Assembly: GCA_026018925.1 (NCBI GenBank)
Contig: JAKSZU010000031.1
Coordinates: forward strand, 13,321,148 to 13,385,147
DNA: 64,000 nt
Source of the DNA: Tupaia tana
Taxonomy: Eukaryota > Chordata > Mammalia > Scandentia > Tupaiidae
Reading direction: 5' to 3'
The position numbers and the translations under genes were made by a program. The notes below the pieces were generated by a model. That model was given only the letters and a program-made list of their open reading frames with translations, was not told the DNA's origin and did no database searches. Shown piece by piece: positions 43,649-54,750 of this stretch. Within the stretch, counting starts at the first letter, position 1. Each line of letters starts with the position of its first letter.

Positions 43649-44343
43649 AGGGGCACGGCCTTGGAAGCCAACGCTGGACTGACGTTGGTGTCAGAGGACC
43701 ACCTCGGATGGGATATTCCGGGTGCTCCGTACCTCCATGGAGGGAACACCTGCACCCATGACGCTGGTGTCGGAGTCCTGGAAGATCCCAAGGAATGTGT
43801 CCTGTGACAACTGCCACCCCACTGACGTCTCTGCGGGAGAACTCGGTAGTGGACTTGTTGTGTGGGGAGGGACATTTCTTCGGAGCACTTGCTTGCTTTC
43901 ATTTTTCCCCTTTGCTGTTCCCTAAATTTTAAAGAAGGATGAGGACAAGGCCTTGAAACCACCCTCCTCTGTCTGCGCCCACCTCCCGCCCCGTCTTTTT
44001 ATCACTTCCACCTGCGGATGGTTGTGCGGCTCTTTTGTTACGCGGCACGTGTACTCAGCCAGCGCGGCAGGACATTCCTGGGTAGGGAAGGGAGTCCTGC
44101 TTTACAAACATGAACGACCAGGGCGGGAGGGTGGTGCAGCTCCGAATGCAACGTTCGGGGAGGCTGAGTCACGTGGCAAAGTTTGGGGTTCATATCCTCT
44201 GACGTCCTGGAGTTCTCTGGGCATGTGTGCAGCTGGTTCAGGGCGGCCTGGGGCTGGAAGCGGATCTGCCGCCAGCAGGGAGCCAGCCACTGGCAAGCTG
44301 CCTAAGCTGTCTGTCTGAAGTTTGCAGGAATGCGTCTTCTGCT
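43649..44343 (+). other. CRLF2: Probable CRLF2 3' UTR and flank
   Basis: SINE-free sequence from the stop codon to the next SINE-B. I see no AATAAA or ATTAAA in it. The nearest AATAAA downstream (about 44990) lies in SINE-derived sequence, so the mRNA end is not located. Confidence 0.4.
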
Positions 44344-44577
44344 TGTGGGGGGTTTTGCTATAGGGCGCATGCGCTCGCCAGACAGACAGAGAGAGACAGA
44401 GAGACAGAAAGCGAGAAATCACCCCCCAAGGGGGATGGCCATGCCACAATCCCTTCTCCTCCATTCTCCTCTCGGGATCTTGGGCACGCACGCACACGTG
44501 CCTGGTGTGAGTTTAAGCCACCGGGTCTGGGACTCGAACCGTGATGGACTACAGCCATGACGCCATGTGCAGGTCCC
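44344..44577 (-). mobile_element. SINE-B
   Basis: First SINE downstream of the CRLF2 stop. Confidence 0.86.
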
Positions 44578-44607
44578 ATGAGTTTTTATTTTATTTATTT
44601 ATGTATT

Positions 44608-44905
44608 TTTGGGGGAGAGTTTTCTTTGCCATAGGATGCATGCACTCACTGGAGACACAGAGAGAAAGAGAGAGAGAGAGAAAGAGAGAAATCATCTCCC
44701 AGAGGGGATGGCCACGTTGCAGGCCCTTCTCCTGTATTCTCCTCTTGGGATTGTGGGTGCACGCGCATACACACACACACACACACACACACACAGACGC
44801 ATGTGCGTACCTTACATCAGTTTCAGGCCAATGTGTCCAGGACTCGAACCACAGTCGGCCATGCCGTAGTCCACCCTCTTAACCACGGTGCCACCTACTG
44901 GCCCC
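44608..44905 (-). mobile_element. SINE-B with (AC)n
   Basis: Reverse copy. Confidence 0.82.
44770..44796 (+). repeat. (AC)n microsatellite
   Basis: Expands the CGCACGCACAC part of a reverse SINE-B. Confidence 0.9.
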
Positions 44906-45024
44906 CCGTAAAGAAGTTTGCACTATCCAAACCCTGTGTCTCTCTGCTTGTGTTTCCCTGTGTGTCCCTCCCTCATGGAGAAAAAAAATGAATAAAATTA
45001 AATTAAAAAAAAAGCAACAGTGGG

Positions 45025-45310
45025 CCGTGGGCCGTGGGCCAGCTGGCGGCGTGCTGGTTAACGTGGCGGGATCCCTCGTGGTGGGGTCTTGAAGTTCAGA
45101 TCCCAGACCCAGCGGTCTGAGAGGCGCAGCAGGCGCGTGCACGTGTGTGGCCACGATCCCGAGAGGGGAACGGAGGAGGAGGGACTGCGGCGTGAGCATC
45201 CTCCCTGGGGGAGGTGGGGGCGGCGATTTCTCACTTTCTTTTCCTCTCTGTCCGTCTGTCTGTCTGTCTGTCTGTCTGTCTCCGGTGACTGTAAGTGTCC
45301 CTTGCTGGCC
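45025..45310 (+). mobile_element. SINE-B with (GTCT)n
   Basis: Head GGGCCAGCTGGCGGCGTGC. Confidence 0.78.
45248..45283 (+). repeat. (GTCT)n microsatellite
   Basis: Expands the CT-rich part of a forward SINE-B. Confidence 0.85.
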
Positions 45311-45321
45311 TCTAGTATCAT

Positions 45322-45457
45322 TGTTTAAATTTGCTGTAGGTCACTGGAGAGAGAGAGAGAAAGAGAGAGAGAGAAAGCAAGACGCCAGCCCCGGGACTCG
45401 AACCGTGCCTGGCCATGTGGGAGTCCAGCGCTTTAACGACCACACCACCCGCTAACC
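45322..45457 (-). mobile_element. SINE-A with B-type end
   Basis: Tail AAATTTGCTGTAGGTCACTGG. Confidence 0.75.
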
Positions 45458-45662
45458 GCAGAAATGCGATGTTCACCTTGACTCTGAAGGGAGTTCTCAG
45501 GCCGAAGCCTACCCCGGGCCCAGTGTATGGCTTACCCAGGGTGCTCCATGGGGTTCTCGGCTCATTGAAAAATCCCAGTCACCCCAAGGCTGGGGCCAGG
45601 TCAGGCTGACAGTCGACTGTCGTTCAAAGCCAATGTGCAATATGGGTTCGCTTTTGCTCCCT

Positions 45663-45885
45663 ACAGGGGTTCCGCTTGGCCGTCAGCAGTTCCAGTCCCA
45701 GCACCGGAGCCTGAAACATGTTGGGTGCCTGTGCGTGTGCGGGTGTGCCCCAGAGGCTCATGAGGTGGGGGAAAGGGATTGTGGTGTGACCACGTCCTGT
45801 TGTCTCTCTGTCTCTCTGTCTCTCTCCGGTGAGCGCATGTACCCTCTGACGATTCCAAAAAACAAAATGAAAAAAAAAAAAAAGA
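45663..45885 (+). mobile_element. SINE-B, 5' truncated
   Basis: Body shortened, polyA tail. Confidence 0.7.
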
Positions 45886-46049
45886 CCGTGTGATGAAGCA
45901 GTTGGATTAACCTTTCCAAATTATAACGTTTATTTAAAAAATACATATTTTACATTCATTCACGGTACATCTTTATAGCATACGAGGTGGAATTTCCCCA
46001 TCCAGAACACACTATATATTGGCTCGGTCCAAGATGGTACCATACCCAT

Positions 46050-46219
46050 TTTTAAAAAAGAGTTATTTTATTCAACTTTATTATTACTATCATTTAATTT
46101 GACTAGAGACAGACAGGGAGGGAGGGAAAGAGAGAGCAAGTCTCCAGGTCCGGGACTCAAGTCACGGCCCGCCATTGGGAGTCCAGTGTCTCCAACCACC
46201 ACACCACCCGCAGGTCCCA
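46050..46219 (-). mobile_element. SINE-A
   Basis: Reverse copy. Confidence 0.8.
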
Positions 46220-46387
46220 CCAGACCAGATACTGTTCCACTTAGTGTTGAACTGTTTTGCGTCTGTCTTTTCCCTCGGTCCCCCCTCTCCTGGCCCCGTC
46301 TCCCGCCCTCCTCCCACACCGTCTCTGGTACTCACGGTGGCTCTCCACATCTTTAAATCATTTTTTTTTATCCCATGGCAGTTACAA

Positions 46388-46511
46388 AACAATTTTTTTT
46401 GGCTACAGGGCACGTGTGCTCCCCACAGAGACAGAGACAGGGAAACTGAAAAATCGCCCCTGGGGGAACCGGCCACACCGCAAACTCTCCTCCATTCTCC
46501 TCTCGGGATTT

Positions 46512-46552
<41 letters not shown>

Positions 46553-46650
46553 GCACCTGGCATGATTTTCAAGGCACCAAGTGTGGGCCTCGAACCGCGG
46601 AGTGAGCCACGTGGGAGTCCAGCACCTTAACGTCTGTGCCACGGGCCGGA
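46388..46650 (-). mobile_element. SINE-B with (AC)n
   Basis: Reverse copy. Confidence 0.8.
46513..46549 (+). repeat. (AC)n microsatellite
   Basis: Same internal SINE-B position as the run at 44770. Confidence 0.9.
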
Positions 46651-46767
46651 TGGGCAATTGTCCACGTTTCTGAGTGGTCGTGAGATGAATGATCTGGTCA
46701 GGGCTCCGCGCACGGGCACCACCTCCAGTTCTCATGTCTCCGGGCATGGGCCTCTCAAGATACCCTC

Positions 46768-47015
46768 GCGGGACCAGCAGTTGGCGTAATGGCTATGTCG
46801 CTGGACTCCCACGTAGTCGACCGCCGTTCAAGTCCCGGACCCGGTGACTTAAAACTCATGCCGGGCACGTGTGCGTGTGTGCCCAAGATCCCGAGAGGAG
46901 AATGGAGGAGAAGGGATTGCGGTGTGGCCATCCCCCCTGGGGGGTGATTTCTTGCTTTCTGTCTCTCTGTCTCTGTCTGCCTTTCTGGTGAGAGCATGTG
47001 CCGTATAGCAAAAAA
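46768..47015 (+). mobile_element. SINE-B
   Basis: Little-diverged copy. Confidence 0.88.
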
Positions 47016-47415
47016 AGATCCCCTTGCACGGTCCCCTTGAAACATACAGGGCACGCCTGTCAGTGACAGCCACCCACCTGCCACGACTCTGCGCGGGCTG
47101 TGGGTCCCCTCGGGGCAGGCCCGACGTGCAGACATGCGTGTGCCCGAGCACTGCAGCACGCACACGGCGGGGCCCGTGCTCGAGGAAGGCGTGGGTCACA
47201 GATGCTATCTGTGCGTTATCGGCCCGTCTGCACCTGGCGCTCCTCGGCCTGCCCCGGTTATCAGCAGGATCAGGGCGGAGGTGACGGTGACAGCTGAGCT
47301 GCGGGGACGGCTGAAGTCCCAGGTGTGCGTGGCTCCCAGCACCCGGGGGAGGCACGGGCCACGTTCCCCGGCTCGAGTCCGCGCCATCAGGACAGATCCC
47401 CCAGTTTCCCCCATG
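47016..47415. other. Unique GC-rich, CpG-containing stretch
   Basis: No gene recognised. Confidence 0.4.
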
Positions 47416-47660
47416 TGGGACCGGGAGGTGGGGCGGTGGTTTAGGTGCTGGGCTCCCGCATGGCCGACCACGGTTCGAGACCTGCGCCTGCCAACTGGGA
47501 TCCACACCTGGCATGTGTGCGGGCGTGCCCAAGGTCCTGAGAGGGGAGTGGAGGAAGGATTGCAGTGTGGCCATCCCCCCCGGGGGTGATGTCTCGCTTT
47601 CCCTCTGTGTCTCTCTCCCTATGGCAAAAACCTGAAAAAATAAAAAAGAAAAAGAAGGAA
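47416..47660 (+). mobile_element. SINE-B
   Basis: Head TGGGACCGGGAGGTGGGGCGG. Confidence 0.78.
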
Positions 47661-48075
47661 GGGTCTTCGACTCCCGGCATGGACTTACATTGGGGTGGTC
47701 GGCGCCTATGAGGCTGGACATCTGGGCTCGGGGAGCCGTGTTTTCACAGGACACGGGAAGGACACTCAGCTCCTGTTGAAGCCCTCTGGGTGTTGCAGCC
47801 GTGGCCCGGGAGTTTGTGTCTCCACGGTTCAGCTGTTGGGTCTCCGCTCTGCTCCACACCCAGGGCTCAGGAATTCTGTGGCGTGCACAGGTGTCTACGC
47901 GGGCCCCGGGCGGCGCTGGCAGACCGCCTAGCGGGTGGCTCTCTGCGGGCACCCGGGTGGATGTCTTTCTGCAGAATTCGGTTCCGGGGCCGTTGCCTGA
48001 ATCTGGGGGACTCTCCGTTACCTGGAGCGCTAAGTGCCCGTCCTTTACGAAGGAAACATCTGCCGTCTTTTTCTA
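47661..48075. other. Unique stretch
   Basis: Nothing recognised. Confidence 0.4.
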
Positions 48076-48311
48076 GAAAACAATTCTGCAAAAGGGCGTG
48101 TGTGCTTGCCGGAGAGAGAGACAGAGAGGAGGAGAGCGAGAAATCACCCCCGGGGGGCTGGCCACGCCACCATGCCCCTCCTCCATGCTCCTCTTGGGAA
48201 TGTGGGCGCACACGCACACGCGCCCAGCATGAGTTTCAAGCCACCACGTGGTGACGTGATGTCGGCCACGCGGGACCCAGTGCTTGAACCCTCATGCCCC
48301 TTGCCGCCCCC
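48076..48311 (-). mobile_element. SINE-B
   Basis: Head diverged. Confidence 0.75.
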
Positions 48312-48746
48312 GGAGCGTGAACTTTGACTTGAGTGCATTTAGGGGCGTCTGCCCCAATATGGGTTAGTAAGGGAACTGAGGGGGAAATAGGTCCCCCCTG
48401 TGGCCAGGGGGGACCGGGCAAAGCCGTCCTAGGCTGGAGGGTGGGCCGTGGCAGGTGAAAAGTGGATGCAGGGCCAGCTGGGAGCTGCGGTGACAGCCTC
48501 TCACCTGCAAGGGACAGCGTGAGAGGGGGCGAGGCACCTCCTTTTGTCCTGGCCTGGAAATCAGGTGGGGGAGGACACAGGGCGGGGAGGACCCGCGTCC
48601 AGGCCAGGTCGGCCCGTGTCCCCGGTGCGTGATGGATCTCGGGTGAGGCCACGCGACCGCAGAGGCCAGGGAGCAGGACGGTCCCTGTGTGCGGCCGCCG
48701 CCGCCCTCCTCGTTGGGCGTGGGGTGTTGACAAAAAGAAAGTCTTG
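48312..48746. other. Unique GC-rich stretch
   Basis: Nothing recognised. Confidence 0.4.
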
Positions 48747-48925
48747 GGGCCCGGCAGGTGGCATGGTCGTTGAGGGCGCTGGACTCCCACGTGGCCGACC
48801 GCAGTTCCAGTCCCAGACCTGGCGGATGGCTTTCTCCCTTTCCCTCTGTCTCTCTCTCTCACTCTGTCCCTCTCTGGTCAAATTAAAAATAAATAAATAA
48901 ACAAGTTCAATAAAAGAATTCTTTA
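48747..48925 (+). mobile_element. SINE-A
   Basis: Tail AATAAAAGAATTCTTTAAAG. Confidence 0.86.
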
Positions 48926-49021
48926 AAGAAATAATAAATACGATGAAATAGCTGATTCTTTAAAAAAAAAAAAAAAGAACACAGGACAGTGTCTTCTTTC
49001 TCTCTTTTCTCTTTTCTTTTT

Positions 49022-49242
49022 GTTAAAAAAGAATGATGTATTTAATTTCATTTATTATGACTATTTAACAATTGGCTATAGGGCACGTGCACTCACCAGA
49101 AAGAGACAGAGAGAGAGAGATTTTGACTACAGGACACATGTGCTTGCCAGAGAGACAGAGACAGAGAGACAGAACGCGAGAAATTGCCCGCGGGGGATGG
49201 CCACGCCGCCCGGCGTGACTTTACGCCAACTGCTGGGCCTGG
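49022..49242 (-). mobile_element. Composite of two SINE fragments
   Basis: An A-type tail to 49120, then a SINE-B with an internal deletion. Confidence 0.65.
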
Positions 49243-49359
49243 TGCTCCGAGAACCCAGCAGGATTACCGTCGGCTGACCCCACAGAACACCCGAGCGGCC
49301 CCTTCCCCTTGCAGGTCTGTCCCATGCGTGCAATTAAGTAGCTGTAGAAATAGACAATA

Positions 49360-49525
49360 GGGGGCCGGCAGGTGGCGTGGCGGTGAAGGGCTCTGGACTC
49401 CCACGTGGCTGACCGCGGTTCAAGTCCCCGACCTGGCGGCTTGCTTTCTCACTTTCCCTCTGTCTCTCTGGTCACAATAAAAATAAAGTGAAGTAAAGTA
49501 ATTCTTTTTATTTTTTTAAATAAAA
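49360..49525 (+). mobile_element. SINE-A
   Basis: Head GGCCGGCAGGTGGCGTGGCG. Confidence 0.86.
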
Positions 49526-49652
49526 GAGAGAAAGAAATACACAATGGAATAAAATGTATCTGATCTTAAGCGTTTCTCCAAAAATTAAACGAAGAATAAA
49601 ATGTATCTCAGACAAGCCCAGCAGCCTAAGGGAGTCAGGGTCCAAAGTGGCA

Positions 49653-49837
49653 CGAAGACTATGCTGGGTGGGTCGATCCCATGTGGCCGACCGCGGTTCA
49701 AATCCTGAGACCAGCGGGTTAAAAGACAAGCCACATACCCGTCTGTCTCCACGCCCTCTTTCCCTCTCTCACGCCAGGCCCGTGTGTGTGCGTGCTCACC
49801 CAGGATCCCGAGAACACAATGGAGGAGAAGGGATCGT
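49653..49837 (+). mobile_element. SINE-B, truncated both ends
   Basis: Cut by the following SINE-A inside GGGATCGTGGGGCGG. Confidence 0.65.
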
Positions 49838-49998
49838 GGGGCGGTGAAGGTGCTGGACTCCCACACGGCTGAGTGCGGTTCAAGTCCCAGACACGGCAGC
49901 TTGCTTTCTCACTTTCCCTCTGTCTCTCTCTGTCTGTCTCTGTGTGGTCAAATGAAAAAATAATAACTACAAATAAAGTGAAACAAAGAATTCTTAAA
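49838..49998 (+). mobile_element. SINE-A, head shortened
   Basis: Starts at GGCGGTGAAGGTGCTGG. Confidence 0.78.
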
Positions 49999-50349
49999 AG
50001 GAAACTCACGCTGGAGAAGACAGCCTGCTTTTTCTCCCGGCCCCCTCTCTGTGACTCCGTATCAGTGGCAGGGTTCCTCAGGGCACTGGGCTTCATTTGT
50101 GACCGACTGCACTTGAAAGCTCTCTCTCTGTCTCTCTGTCTCTCTGTCTCTCTGTCTCTCACAGAGACGCTGGCTCCGAATGCAGGGGCAGGGCTAGAAA
50201 ACCTCATCCCCTCCTTAATGGGCACGTTCCTGTCCCAACAGAGCAAGCACAAAAGCAAAATAACCCCGTTCTCAGCTAGGGGGCAGTGTTTCACTTTATT
50301 TCATAGCGTCTCTATGGGACTCCGACTTGCTGCCTTTCTCTCTCTCTTT
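49999..50349. other. Unique stretch
   Basis: Holds a TCTC run at 50121-50160; otherwise nothing recognised. Confidence 0.4.
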
Positions 50350-50526
50350 TTTTAAAAGAATTCTCTTATTTAACTTTATTTATTTATTATTATGATTATT
50401 TTCCAGTTTGACCAGAGAGATAGGGGTGGGAGAAGTGAGAAAGCAAGCTGCCAGGTCTGGGACTGGAACCATGGTCAGCCAGGTGGGAGTCCAGTGCCAC
50501 TAACCACCACACCGCCTGCCCGCCCC
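50350..50526 (-). mobile_element. SINE-A
   Basis: Reverse copy. Confidence 0.84.
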
Positions 50527-50534
50527 TCTCTCTC

Positions 50535-50720
50535 TGTTTTTTTAAAAGAATTATTGATTTAATTTTGTTTATCATTATTATAATTTTCTAAATTTGTCAC
50601 TGTTCAGGCCAGAGGCCTGGGCAGCGTGGATGTGGGGGTTCAAGCTCCGGGTTCGGGATTCAAACCATGCTCGGCCATGTCGGAGTCCAGTGACGAAATC
50701 ACTATGCCATCTTGTGGCCC
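50535..50720 (-). mobile_element. SINE, diverged
   Basis: Head complement intact, middle unrelated. Confidence 0.6.
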
Positions 50721-50799
50721 CAAGATGAGATGTGTTCATGGGGCGATGCACGCAACGAAAGAGACTCCATTGCTGACGTCAAATGTAAAATGCAGTGAA

Positions 50800-50995
50800 A
50801 TCCAGGGCCAGCGGGTGGTGTGGTGGCTAAGGTAGTGGACTCCCACATAGTCAATCAAATGCGGTTCGAGTCCCGGACCAAGCGGCTTGCTTTCTCATTT
50901 TCCCTTTCCCTCTCTCTTTCTCTCTGGCCAAATTAAAATAGCAATAATAATAATAATAATAATAAATGGAATTAAATAAATAACCCCTCCCCCCC
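50800..50995 (+). mobile_element. SINE-A
   Basis: AATAATAATAAT tail. Confidence 0.83.
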
Positions 50996-51290
50996 AAAAA
51001 AAATTAAAAAATGGGAAACCCAGACAAGCGGCCGGGTGGTGACAGCAGAGAAGCGACATGCTGTCCGAGGCTGGCCCGTGGGGGACAGGTCTGGGACAGC
51101 ATCAGGAGACCCCCCGAGGACACCAGGGCCCTGTGTGCCCAGGGTCTAGGGCTGGCTGGGACTGGGGGTGAATGGGAGCCCCTGACCTGGAGGGTGCTGT
51201 CTCTCGGTCTGACCTGTCTCCCTGTCCGTCTGCCCCTCACTCCCTCGTGGAAGAAATCAGTCACTGCAAACGGAAAAGCAGCAAAAGCTT

Positions 51291-51560
51291 CGGGCCAGCT
51301 GGCGGCTTGGAGGTTACCGCTCCGGGCGGATCTTGGATCCCGCGTGACTGACTCCGCGGTTTGAGTCTCAGACCTGGGGGCTTTAAAAACACTCCGGGCA
51401 GGTGCGCGTGCATGCCCCCAATCCCAGGAGGACAGAGACGGGATTTTGCCATGGCTGTTCCCCTCGGGGGGGGGGGGGGGGCGTGCTTTCTCACTGGCCC
51501 CCTGTCTCTGTCTCTCTCTTGCAAGTGCACATGCTGCATAGAAAATGCACACACACACAT
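51291..51560 (+). mobile_element. SINE-B with G16 run
   Basis: The body palindrome has become a 16-nt G tract near 51466-51481. Confidence 0.75.
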
Positions 51561-51578
51561 GCACACACGCACGCACAG

Positions 51579-51745
51579 TTAGGGTCAGAAGCTGGCATAG
51601 TTGTGACATCGTTGGACTCCCACATGGCTGACCACGGTTTGAGCCCTGGACCTGGAGGCTTGCTTTCTCACTCTGTCTCTCTCTGTCCCTCTCTGGTCCA
51701 ATAAAAATAAATAAACAGTAAAGTTCAATGAAACGATTTTTAAAG
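51579..51745 (+). mobile_element. SINE-A
   Basis: Diverged head GGGTCAGAAGCTGGCATAG. Confidence 0.78.
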
Positions 51746-51754
51746 AATTTTAAA

Positions 51755-51925
51755 GGAATCACGCCATGCACGTGTCTGTGTGCGTGCCCCAAATCCCGAG
51801 GAGAACAGAGGAGAAGAGGTTGTGGCGTGGCCATCCCCCCTGGGGGGTGATTTCTCGCTTTCCTTCTCTCTGTCCCTCCAGGGGGCGCACGCACCCTGTA
51901 ACAAAAAGTGTCTCTCTCCAAAAGA
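51755..51925 (+). mobile_element. SINE-B, 5' truncated
   Basis: Starts at CACGCCATGCACGTGTC. Confidence 0.78.
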
Positions 51926-52352
51926 TGAAAACGCATCCAGTACAGGAAGCCTGGTTGGCCGGTGTGAAAAGAAACAATATTTATAATCAATATTTATAAT
52001 CTGTCTGACGTGGCTGGAAACGGTCCCCCTGTTCAGCCCTGGGACCTCTGCACACTTTATGCCCCTAAAGAGAAAACGAACACAGAAGCTTCTTCAGCAC
52101 GCCCGCTGGAGGAACCGGGGCTCTGTCTTCTGCACCTCAGCTCTCACACATGGCTCGCTAATCTGGACCGATCTTTGGGGTCTCTTTGCAAGAAAACTGC
52201 GCGGCAAATTCGGCACTGTGGGGAGCAGACGGTGACCAAGGGGAAGAATGCCACACCCTGCAAGGTGTCAGAACCCACTTGAGAGCTTTGGAAACCTCCC
52301 TGAGGTCCAGGTCAGAGTCAGCCCACCTTTTCTCTTTGTTCAAGAAATATTT
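51926..52352. other. Unique stretch
   Basis: Nothing recognised. Confidence 0.4.
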
Positions 52353-52446
52353 ATTGGGACCGGGAGGTGGCGTGGCGGTTAAGATGCTGGACTCCCACAT
52401 GGCCAACCATGGTTCGAGTCCTGGACCTGGTGGCTTGCTGTCTTAC

Positions 52447-52482
<36 letters not shown>

Positions 52483-52540
52483 CTCTCTGGTCAAATTAAA
52501 ATAAATGAATGAGTGAACAAATAAAATGGAATAAAATGAT
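52353..52540 (+). mobile_element. SINE-A
   Basis: Head GGACCGGGAGGTGGCGTGG. Confidence 0.85.
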
Positions 52541-52544
52541 TAAA

Positions 52545-52727
52545 AAAAGAATTATGTATTGAATTTTATGTATGATGATGATTAGGATTATTTCATGTGA
52601 CCAGAAAGAGACAGAGACACAGAGAGAGAGGGAGACTGAGAAAGCAAGCCGCCAGGTCCGGGGCTCAAACCTTGGTCAGTCCTATGGGAGTCCAGGGCCT
52701 TAACCACCACGCCACCTGCTGGCCCCG
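52545..52727 (-). mobile_element. SINE-A
   Basis: ACGCCACCTGCTGG at 52709-52722, about 180 bp from the CTCF consensus. Confidence 0.85.
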
Positions 52728-53073
52728 AGGCCGGAACACCTCTGTGGGTGGGTGGGGAGAGGATGGGGAAGGGAGATTCTGCAGTGTAGACGCCCCAGGA
52801 GTCTACACCCGCCTGCCATCCCGCTCGGAGATGTTCAGAAACACCTTCTGCTGGGCGCTCGCTCCGGGAACGGTAGCTGGAGCTGGGGCGTTTCCCCGCG
52901 TTGGCCACTAGGTGGCAGTGCGTAGCCGCGCCGTTGCGAAGTCGCCGGATTTCGGTAACAAGTTCATGGCGTTTTGCAGGAAAGGAGGCCTCGCTGCCTC
53001 CCCGGAGAAACCGCACAGCCTCGCTCAGGGCGCGGTAGGAAACATAGTTGCGAAAACCGGAGCGACGCGACTT
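52728..53073. other. Unique CpG-containing island with the CTCF consensus
   Basis: CpG-rich from about 52855 to 53070, free of SINEs; contains the site at 52905-52918. Confidence 0.5.
52905..52918 (+). promoter_or_regulatory. Perfect CTCF core consensus
   Basis: CCACTAGGTGGCAG fits the CTCF core CCASYAGRKGGCRS at all 14 positions. It lies in unique, CpG-containing sequence between two SINEs, about 9 kb downstream of CRLF2, and is not part of a SINE head. Occupancy is inferred from the motif only. Confidence 0.65.
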
Positions 53074-53280
53074 TAGGGGCCGCAGGTGCATGGAGGGGAA
53101 AGCGCCCCATCCCACATGGCCTCGTGTGCGGGTCGAGTCCCGGACCCGGTGACTTGGAAAACACGGCAGGTGCATGCGCGTGCGTGCCCAGAACCCTGAG
53201 AGGAGAAGGGACTGCGGAACCGCCCTGTCCCCGGGGGGTGAGTTCTCACTTGTGAGTGCACATGCTGGTAGCAAGATCTA
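53074..53280 (+). mobile_element. SINE-B, diverged
   Basis: GGGTCGAGTCCCGGACCCGG box B; short body. Confidence 0.7.
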
Positions 53281-53294
53281 AACAGAAAGTAAAG

Positions 53295-53450
53295 GGGGCC
53301 CAGCAGGTGGCGTGGTGGTGAAGGTGCTTGGACTTCCCCACGGCCAACTGTGGTTTGAGTCCCAGACCCGGCAGCCTGCTCTCTTACTTTCGCTCCCTGT
53401 CCGTCTGGTTAATAATGATAATGACAATGAAATAAATACATCTTTTTTTT
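53295..53450 (+). mobile_element. SINE-A
   Basis: CTCF-like CCAGCAGGTGGCGT at 53300-53313. Confidence 0.84.
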
Positions 53451-53469
53451 TTTTTAAAGACTTTTAAAA

Positions 53470-53720
53470 AAGTGACTTTATTTATTTAATTAATTTGCTA
53501 AAAGGTGCTCGTGCTCACCAGACAGAAAGAGAGAGATGGAGAAGGAAAATGAGAAACTACCCCCGGGGGGGACGGCCTCGCAGCAATCCCTTCTTCTCCA
53601 GTCTCCTCTTGGGATTTCACGCCGACATGCCTGGTGTGAATCTCAAGCCTCCGGGTCCAGGACTCGAACCGCAGTTGGCCACGTGGGAGTCCCACCCCTT
53701 ACAGCCTCTGCTGTCCCTCC
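53470..53720 (-). mobile_element. SINE-B
   Basis: Reverse copy. Confidence 0.8.
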
Positions 53721-54217
53721 TCCTATAGGGCGTTGCTGGCTGGTCTGGCTTTGAGACTGATGCAGTGTCCCCAGCCAGGAGCGACTCGGGCTGTCCCCGG
53801 GAGGACGGGACGCAGGCCCCATGCCGAGAACCCTGCCCGCCAGGACGGCCTTGGCTTTGCTGGGTTGTCTCCTGGGGATGCAGCTTGGAGGGTCTGGGCA
53901 GCGGGGTTGAAATGGGCGGCCTCCCACAGCAGCGGGAAAGGAGGCAGGGGCCACGCCATCAGAGCGCTGGTCCCAGGCAGAGCAGGGACCCGGGGCGCCT
54001 CTGTGACGTTTCCCTTCAAGGCCGAAGCGAAGCGACAGCTGCTCACTGTCCCCCCGTCCCCCACGGAGACGCTCCAGAGGCCGGACGCCATAAGTCAGAG
54101 CGGCTTCTCCGCCGACCCCGCCATCGCCAGCTTTTCCAGAATCAAAGCGAAGAGCATGGGGGAGACTTCCCCAAGAAAGAGGAAGATGGCAACAGGCTCA
54201 AGACTCAGAAAAATACC
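53721..54217. other. Unique GC-rich stretch
   Basis: Open frames exist but show no recognised domain. Confidence 0.4.
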
Positions 54218-54440
54218 GGGGACAGCAGGGGGCGTGGTGGTTAAGGGCGCTGGGTTTCCACACGGCCGACCACGGTTCGAGTCCCGGACCTGGCGGCTTG
54301 CTTTCTCACGTCCCCTTTCGCCCTGTCTCTCTCTGTCTCCGGTCAAACGAAAAATAACAGATGGAATGAAATACAAATAAATAACAATCACAAATAAATA
54401 AATACAAAATAAAAATAACAAGTGGAATTAAATACATAAA
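54218..54440 (+). mobile_element. SINE-A
   Basis: Head ACAGCAGGGGGCGTGG, CTCF-like in a different way. Confidence 0.84.
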
Positions 54441-54468
54441 TAATTATTTAAAACAATAATAAGCAACT

Positions 54469-54655
54469 AGGGGCTGGCAGGTGGCATGGCGGTTAAGGGT
54501 GCTGGACTCCCACGTGGCTGACGGTGGTTCGAGTCTCGAACATGGCGACTTGCTCTGTCACTCCCCCCCCTTCTCTTTCTTACTCTCTCCCTCTCTGGTC
54601 AAATCGAAATGAATAAATAAATAAAGTTGAATTAAAATATAATCCTTAAGAAAAA
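54469..54655 (+). mobile_element. SINE-A
   Basis: Full copy. Confidence 0.85.
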
Positions 54656-54750
54656 AAGTATTAAAAAATTCTTTAAAAATATTACTAAAAATCAGTTAAA
54701 CTTCATTTAAACATCGTATTAAAAGTTCACGTTAAAAATCAAAATTGAGG

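Noticed and set aside
53733..54380. 215-codon GC-rich open frame on the + strand
   Set aside because: Its last third is a SINE-A and the rest shows no recognised domain or splice context; high GC alone explains the lack of stops.
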